This document shows, in pieces, positions 13,751-17,133 of a stretch of 17,133 nucleotides of DNA (the first letter of the stretch is position 1; each line of letters begins with the position of its first letter). The stretch spans positions 1-17,133 of the forward strand of contig CAYJRW010000011.1 of assembly GCA_964372865.1 (NCBI GenBank), written 5' to 3'. Below the pieces are notes generated by a model. The model was not told the DNA's origin, made no database searches, and saw only the letters and a program-made list of their open reading frames with translations. This DNA comes from CAYJRW01 sp964372865 (GTDB lineage: Bacteria > Patescibacteriota > Minisyncoccia > Minisyncoccales > 2-12-FULL-40-12). The position numbers and the translations under genes are program-made.

Positions 13751-14902
13751 CTAATGAAGCGTGCTTTTAAGAAGAATGCCATTCGCCCAATAGAATCCTG
13801 TTTCGCCAGAAGGCAAGATGTCGTATGTGGCTACATCGCCGTATACGACTCGGTAAGAACTGACTACCCGCGCGCCGTCGTAAAAGTCGTTGGCAACGAG
13901 GTCGCCGGCGGTGCGTCCATCAACAGTGGGATGCCCGGGAGAAACCAATAATTCTCGTCCGTCATCAAGAACCAAATGAACCATCTGATGTGTCGGCAAC
14001 ACTGGTACTTTTGAAGTTTTGGTAATAATTCCAGAAATTCGATGGCCAGCGCTATCGGTCGTCCAGATCGGCATACCGACCTGTAAATCTTTCACTAGCA
14101 CTAATCCTTGGGGCGTGCCAATCATTGTATTGCTAGCAAGACAAATCGGACAGGGCCTATTAAAATCTGTTTTCCTAATAAATGTAGCAATGTTGCCCTC
14201 GATCTTAGTGAGCGTTAGGGTTACAGTGCATCCGTTGCTTGCTATCTCTCCGATGCGTAAAGTTATAGGGAATCCTCTCTCAAACGGTAATGGATACTCT
14301 AGAAAATTAAGACCAGTTATTCGGTCGGGGTAGATTTTTTCTACGAGCAAGGAGCTCTCTCGTTGACCTTCTCGCAAAGATACTTGTATGCCGTCTTTTT
14401 TGGGTAAGGGTGAAGGACAGGGGGCAAACTCGCAATTTGGTCCGGTTCTAGCCACCGTTGAACCGTCTGGGCATACTTTCGCTTCTTGAGTGCAGATTAG
14501 ACCAGTTACTTCTTTCTCTACTTTAAATCCATGAAATTCCAAGGGAATCACCATATCTTCTAATTCTTTTTCCAGCATTACTTTGATACATGGCTCTCCA
14601 GCGCATTCTCCAATGCCAACGCCAACAATGCCCGGTTTATCAAGAAGTGATTGCGACAATAGTTCTTTTGCCGCTTCAATCGTTAATTTTTCAACAAAAT
14701 TTCTCCCATCCGGCGTCCAGCATTGCCGAGGATAGGATTCTCCTACCGGGTAACCGGCACGAGCGCATTTTTCAAAGTTTGTAATCTCAGGCGAGGGCGA
14801 TGGCGAAAATAACTGCCCCTTCAAAACAAAATAAGCTCCTGTGCCAACGAGCGCAACAACAACTATAATCAGTATGATATTTACAAATTTTCTTTGGTTC
14901 AT
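13751..14902 (-). CDS. Membrane-anchored extracytoplasmic protein with C-terminal Hint (hedgehog/intein) domain
   Basis: From the ATG at 14902 the protein has 383 aa: a signal anchor (about 6-27), a Cys-containing module (CARAGYPVGESYPRQCWTPDG, about 46-66), a second one (CPDGSTVARTGPNCEFAPCP, about 144-163), a beta-rich region, and a Hint domain from CLASNTMIGTPQG (Cys254) to the C-terminus. The Hint part shows VKDLQVGMPIWT, block-B-like SPGHPTVDGR (His324) and a terminal TYDILPSGETGFYWANGILLKST. Hint domains catalyse an N-S acyl shift at the first cysteine, leading to self-cleavage or ligation. Almost nothing follows the domain, so hedgehog-like release or modification of the N-terminal part is more likely than splicing. 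Upstream in-frame TTG (14956) was rejected because it lies in the noncoding leader repeat. Confidence 0.78.
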   Translation of the reverse strand: MNQRKFVNIILIIVVVALVGTGAYFVLKGQLFSPSPSPEITNFEKCARAGYPVGESYPRQCWTPDGRNFVEKLTIEAAKELLSQSLLDKPGIVGVGIGECAGEPCIKVMLEKELEDMVIPLEFHGFKVEKEVTGLICTQEAKVCPDGSTVARTGPNCEFAPCPSPLPKKDGIQVSLREGQRESSLLVEKIYPDRITGLNFLEYPLPFERGFPITLRIGEIASNGCTVTLTLTKIEGNIATFIRKTDFNRPCPICLASNTMIGTPQGLVLVKDLQVGMPIWTTDSAGHRISGIITKTSKVPVLPTHQMVHLVLDDGRELLVSPGHPTVDGRTAGDLVANDFYDGARVVSSYRVVYGDVATYDILPSGETGFYWANGILLKSTLH

Positions 14903-14908
14903 GTTTTT

Positions 14909-14981
14909 AAAAAATTTCTTTTGCCCTTCATTGATAAACCCTTTTCGTTTTGCCAAAAAAGTCCTTTCAAATCTTGTCCGA
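14909..14981 (-). repeat. 73-bp leader repeat, copy 1 (upstream of the Hint gene)
   Basis: It aligns with 16628-16700 at roughly 88% by eye, with two single-base indels. Both copies lie in the same orientation and end 6-10 nt before a start codon. The indels shift all reading frames, so the unit is conserved as DNA or RNA, not as an N-terminal peptide. Confidence 0.8.
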
Positions 14982-15094
14982 TAAAGAGGGGCGGTTTTTC
15001 CAGAGTGTTTTGTCGCCGCCTTTCTAAAAAAAATCTAGCAAAGTTTGGGGTTCCTCAACACTAATATTGGCTATCTTAAGTAGAGTTCTTCAAA

Positions 15095-15610
15095 TCAGGG
15101 TTTGGCGACCGAAAAATCTCCAATCCCGTGACCGGTTGTGTCGCCTGGATTCTGGTCGTTTCTCCAGAAATACAAAGGCATGCTGTTATAAGTTACCTGC
15201 AGCGAACCATCATCTCTTGTGATGACAGCTGTTTGCCCGGAAATCCCGTCTTTAATTTTAAGCACATCTGTCGCAGGAACGATATAGGGCGGCCAATTGA
15301 CCGCGCACGCGCCCACGCATTTGCTTAAATCAGTTTCGTCGTCATTGGAAACGTATAACGTCATCCCGTTCCACGCCGTTAAGTATTCTCCCAGAGTTAG
15401 GCTCTCGGCAACCTGGAGATAAAACTCGGCCTGCATATCTTGCTCTATAGAGCTTTCGGGCGTTTCTGGCGCGGGAGTTGGTTTAAAGGAATAACCTCCT
15501 CTTCCCGCAAAAAAGAAATAATAAATTAAGGCGTAGACAATTCCACCGACAATTATGTAAATTACTATCCACTGCCACAGTGGTCTTTTCCCGTATGAAT
15601 TATAAAACAT
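15095..15610 (-). CDS. Membrane-anchored protein of the Yx(FWY)xxD / secreted-repeat family (COG4315-like)
   Basis: A 171-aa protein with an N-terminal membrane anchor (about 11-35) and a Pro/Glu-rich linker. One extracytoplasmic domain follows: GEYLTAWNGMTLYVSNDDE, CVGACAVNWPPY, then ITRDDGSLQVTYNSMPLYFW and GHGIGDFSVAKP. This is the pattern of the secreted repeat of unknown function found in predicted lipoproteins (Pfam Lipoprotein_15). Two repeats make the domain, with one Cys pair (CVGAC). No lipobox is seen; the anchor here is a membrane helix. The molecular role of the family is not established. It is 44 nt from the upstream membrane protein gene and may share its transcript. Confidence 0.85.
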   Translation of the reverse strand: MFYNSYGKRPLWQWIVIYIIVGGIVYALIYYFFFAGRGGYSFKPTPAPETPESSIEQDMQAEFYLQVAESLTLGEYLTAWNGMTLYVSNDDETDLSKCVGACAVNWPPYIVPATDVLKIKDGISGQTAVITRDDGSLQVTYNSMPLYFWRNDQNPGDTTGHGIGDFSVAKP

Positions 15611-15617
15611 ATTTTTA

Positions 15618-15629
15618 TTAACCGGTTAA
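15618..15629. promoter_or_regulatory. 12-bp perfect palindrome before the Yx(FWY)xxD-family gene
   Basis: TTAACCGGTTAA lies 7 nt upstream of the ATG at 15610. It could be an operator or a chance palindrome; there is only one copy, and no promoter is convincing around it. Confidence 0.3.
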
Positions 15630-15654
15630 TTATTAGTTCTAATCGACCTTTTAA

Positions 15655-16617
15655 CTATAATTGATCTTCTCCTTTGGCGGCAAATTCTTTCTTGTAGAGT
15701 CTTGATACAAACAGTCCCGCTATAATTCCACCGATCAAACTTGCAAAAACAGCTATACCGGTGTCACCGGCAGTATATTGAAATTCGGGTTTAAAAAACA
15801 TTGAAGAAAAACCGTAAAGAAGTCCACCCCAAAGAATTCCCGCAAACGCTCCACCTATCCATAAGGGTTTACGTTTTGTGAAATCGATAATCGCCACAGA
15901 AACAAGTAGAGAAAAAATAGTAAGCCACGCAGGCGGGTGGTCGTGGGGCTGAATCACAATCCCAGGAGCGATTTTATCTCCAAAACCAATGGCGCTTATG
16001 ACCAGGGAAAAGACCGCCACAAGTGTGGCTCCTGCCACACCGGCTAGCCATCGCGAGGCAGTAAGAAAAACACCTACCAGCAAAAAGGCAACGATACCGG
16101 CACCCCAAAAACCAATTAGTTCATATGGCCCCGTTGGTTGGACAGGGGTCGCGAGAAAAAGAAATAAATTGAGGATGGCTGCAAAAGTAAGGCCACCGAA
16201 AAACCTCTGGGCCGTTATATCTCTATCCCGACGAATAAGTGGAAGTAATCCTATGAGACTTGCTGCGATAGCTCCTATTAAAACAAGATGTGGCGGACTC
16301 CACACAATTAAAGGGCTTGAAATATCTTCTACCCCGAATAAGCGATGCCATAAATCATCAAAGGGCGCTGAAATAGGAACAAGCGCAAGAAGAATCGCCA
16401 ACCGCCGCCAGATCTTTTCTCTCGTTTTATACCAGCCGTATATTCCCGCAACAATTGCGACAATAACCGCGGAGTAGAGAAGCAGATGCGGCGGTCCCCA
16501 AAAAGTATCGCGCCCTATTGCTCCATGCCACCACGCGTCCCAGGCTCCAGCCAACACAGCAGTGAAAAGTACAGCAGAAATAAAACGAGCTAATAAGTTT
16601 TGAGAAAAAAGTTCCAT
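15655..16617 (-). CDS. Polytopic membrane protein with repeated Asp-Trp-His / Pro-Pro-His motifs
   Basis: From the ATG at 16617 it has 320 aa and about eight membrane helices. The N-terminal half holds two copies of one motif: DAWWHGAIGRDTFWGPPHLL (27-46, His31 and His44) and DDLWH followed by WSPPHLVL (87-113, His91 and His110), which suggests an internal duplication. A third histidine cluster (PHDHPPAWL, 224-232) precedes a later helix. Conserved His and Asp at membrane borders suggest metal or heme binding, but I do not recognise the family. An in-frame TTG at 16689 exists, but its extension lies in the 73-bp leader repeat. Its position with the Yx(FWY)xxD and Hint genes suggests an envelope cluster. 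Confidence 0.7.
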   Translation of the reverse strand: MELFSQNLLARFISAVLFTAVLAGAWDAWWHGAIGRDTFWGPPHLLLYSAVIVAIVAGIYGWYKTREKIWRRLAILLALVPISAPFDDLWHRLFGVEDISSPLIVWSPPHLVLIGAIAASLIGLLPLIRRDRDITAQRFFGGLTFAAILNLFLFLATPVQPTGPYELIGFWGAGIVAFLLVGVFLTASRWLAGVAGATLVAVFSLVISAIGFGDKIAPGIVIQPHDHPPAWLTIFSLLVSVAIIDFTKRKPLWIGGAFAGILWGGLLYGFSSMFFKPEFQYTAGDTGIAVFASLIGGIIAGLFVSRLYKKEFAAKGEDQL

Positions 16618-16627
16618 GAACAGTATG

Positions 16628-16700
16628 AAAAAATTTCTTTTGCCCTTATTGATAAATCCGTTTCTTTTTCGCCAAAAAAGCCCTTTCAAATCCTAGCCGA
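16628..16700 (-). repeat. 73-bp leader repeat, copy 2 (upstream of the polytopic membrane protein)
   Basis: Partner of 14909-14981, in the same orientation, ending 10 nt before the ATG at 16617. Shared blocks include AAGGGCAAAAGAAATTTTTT and CTTTTTTGGC on the coding strand. Beyond 16700 the similarity stops abruptly at a GC-rich hairpin. Confidence 0.8.
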
Positions 16701-16719
16701 GCGGCGGCAAAGCCGCCGC
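16701..16719. repeat. GC-rich hairpin between tRNA-Ser and the membrane protein leader
   Basis: GCGGCGGC and GCCGCCGC pair over 8 bp across an AAA loop. There is no T run on either side, so it is not a normal terminator. GCCGAGCG just before it matches the end of the 54-bp element read on the opposite strand, and it may be a decayed relative. Confidence 0.5.
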
Positions 16720-16752
16720 GAGGTTGAGCTTGATTTCTTGCAAAATTCCAAT

Positions 16753-16840
16753 TGGCGGAAAGGGCGAGATTCGAACTCGCGGTGAGTTTCCCCACGCGGC
16801 TTCTCCAAAGCCGTGCCTTAAACCACTCGGCCACCTTTCC
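16753..16840 (-). tRNA. tRNA-Ser (GGA)
   Basis: The acceptor stem GGAAAGG/CCTTTCC, D-arm GCCGAGTGGTTTAAGGC, anticodon stem CGGCT/AGCCG with loop TTGGAGA (anticodon GGA, 16804-16806), a long class II variable arm, and T-arm GCGAG-TTCGAAT-CTCGC are all intact. CCA is encoded (16753-16755). The 5' 23 nt overlap the end of the upstream LAGLIDADG-type reading frame. Confidence 0.96.
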
Positions 16841-17133
16841 TTTGTTTCCATTCGTAGTTATAAAAATATTTCATATAGTACTGATATTTGTCAATATTTT
16901 TGGGATTAGAAGATCCAATTTTTTCCATAAATTTACGAATTTCAGAAACGGCGTATAAGAAAATTCTTTTTCCGTCGCCGTGCGGCGTAATACCATTAGA
17001 TACGAGAATCGACCTTGCATCTGCTATTAAAGGCAAAGAATGATTAGTAAAACACCACCCTAAATTATCCCATCTCCACTTTCCCCCTCCATGCTTGTGG
17101 ATATAAATACCGCCATCTGTATCAAACAGTCCC
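16818..17133 (-). CDS. LAGLIDADG-type homing endonuclease domain protein (5' end beyond window)
   Basis: An open frame of 105 codons enters from the right edge and stops at 16818. The first visible residues, GLFDTDGGIYIHKH, match the core of a LAGLIDADG motif (G-x-x-D-x-D-G). The remainder alternates short strands and helices (SLPLIADARSILVSNGI, then GKRIFLYAVSEIRKFMEKIG, and NPKNIDKYQYYMKYF near the end) as in this fold. Such proteins are homing endonucleases of introns and inteins or, in derived forms, DNA-binding regulators. Only one motif is visible; another may lie outside. The last seven residues and the stop codon are encoded by the 5' part of tRNA-Ser. Confidence 0.72.
   Translation of the reverse strand, partial: GLFDTDGGIYIHKHGGGKWRWDNLGWCFTNHSLPLIADARSILVSNGITPHGDGKRIFLYAVSEIRKFMEKIGSSNPKNIDKYQYYMKYFYNYEWKQRKGGRVV

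Noticed and set aside
16646..16834. 62-codon minus-strand frame through tRNA-Ser
   Set aside because: It is the tRNA itself and the leader repeat translated; no independent coding evidence.
1..17133. CRISPR array, rRNA, insertion sequence or transposase gene
   Set aside because: No regular spacer-repeat pattern, rRNA signature or transposase motif was found on either strand.

Overview
This window looks like chromosomal DNA of a small-genome bacterium of the Candidate Phyla Radiation (Patescibacteria), probably Parcubacteria-like. The reasons are tight gene packing with 4-nt start/stop overlaps, shortened versions of universal proteins (F1 epsilon 79 aa, delta 127 aa), few Shine-Dalgarno sites, and accessory proteins of kinds I associate with these genomes (Hint-domain secreted protein, small beta-carbonic-anhydrase-like protein, lone LAGLIDADG protein). 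This is an inference; no rRNA is present. TGA acts as a normal stop in several overlapping gene pairs, which argues against the UGA-to-glycine codes of Gracilibacteria/Absconditabacteria.

Layout, left to right. (1) 1-640: start of an AbiEi-type antitoxin/regulator gene running off the left edge, with a near-consensus promoter overlapped by a perfect 11-bp inverted repeat. (2) 661-3742: dnaG, rpoD and tRNA-Asn read leftwards as an information-processing cluster ending at an intrinsic terminator. (3) 3786-6698: two rightward genes make a compact acyl-transfer module: an 855-aa fusion of acyl-adenylate ligase, acyl carrier protein and PlsC-type acyltransferase, then acpS, which would attach phosphopantetheine to the fused carrier domain. 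(4) 6702-13292: a beta-carbonic-anhydrase-like gene and a complete leftward F1Fo ATP synthase operon (a, c, b, delta, alpha, gamma, beta, epsilon), preceded by a small membrane protein gene with its own terminator. (5) 13751-16735: three envelope genes (membrane-anchored Hint protein, Yx(FWY)xxD-family anchored protein, polytopic membrane protein with repeated His motifs); two of them share a 73-bp noncoding leader repeat. (6) 16753-17133: tRNA-Ser(GGA), overlapped by the 3' end of a LAGLIDADG-type gene that runs off the right edge.

The most striking signal is a 54-bp palindromic element present three times inside protein-coding genes: the ligase-ACP-acyltransferase fusion, atpD and atpG. Each copy is exactly 18 codons, keeps the frame, and falls in what should be a surface loop. 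Two copies are read in the same frame and give related Ser/Pro-rich peptides; the third is inverted and sits inside a degenerate 7-nt tandem array. The behaviour resembles Rickettsia palindromic elements, but I do not recognise this sequence family.

A second theme is promoter placement. The -10 boxes of dnaG, the ligase fusion and the atp operon lie only about 7-13 nt from the ATG, which predicts leaderless or nearly leaderless transcripts.
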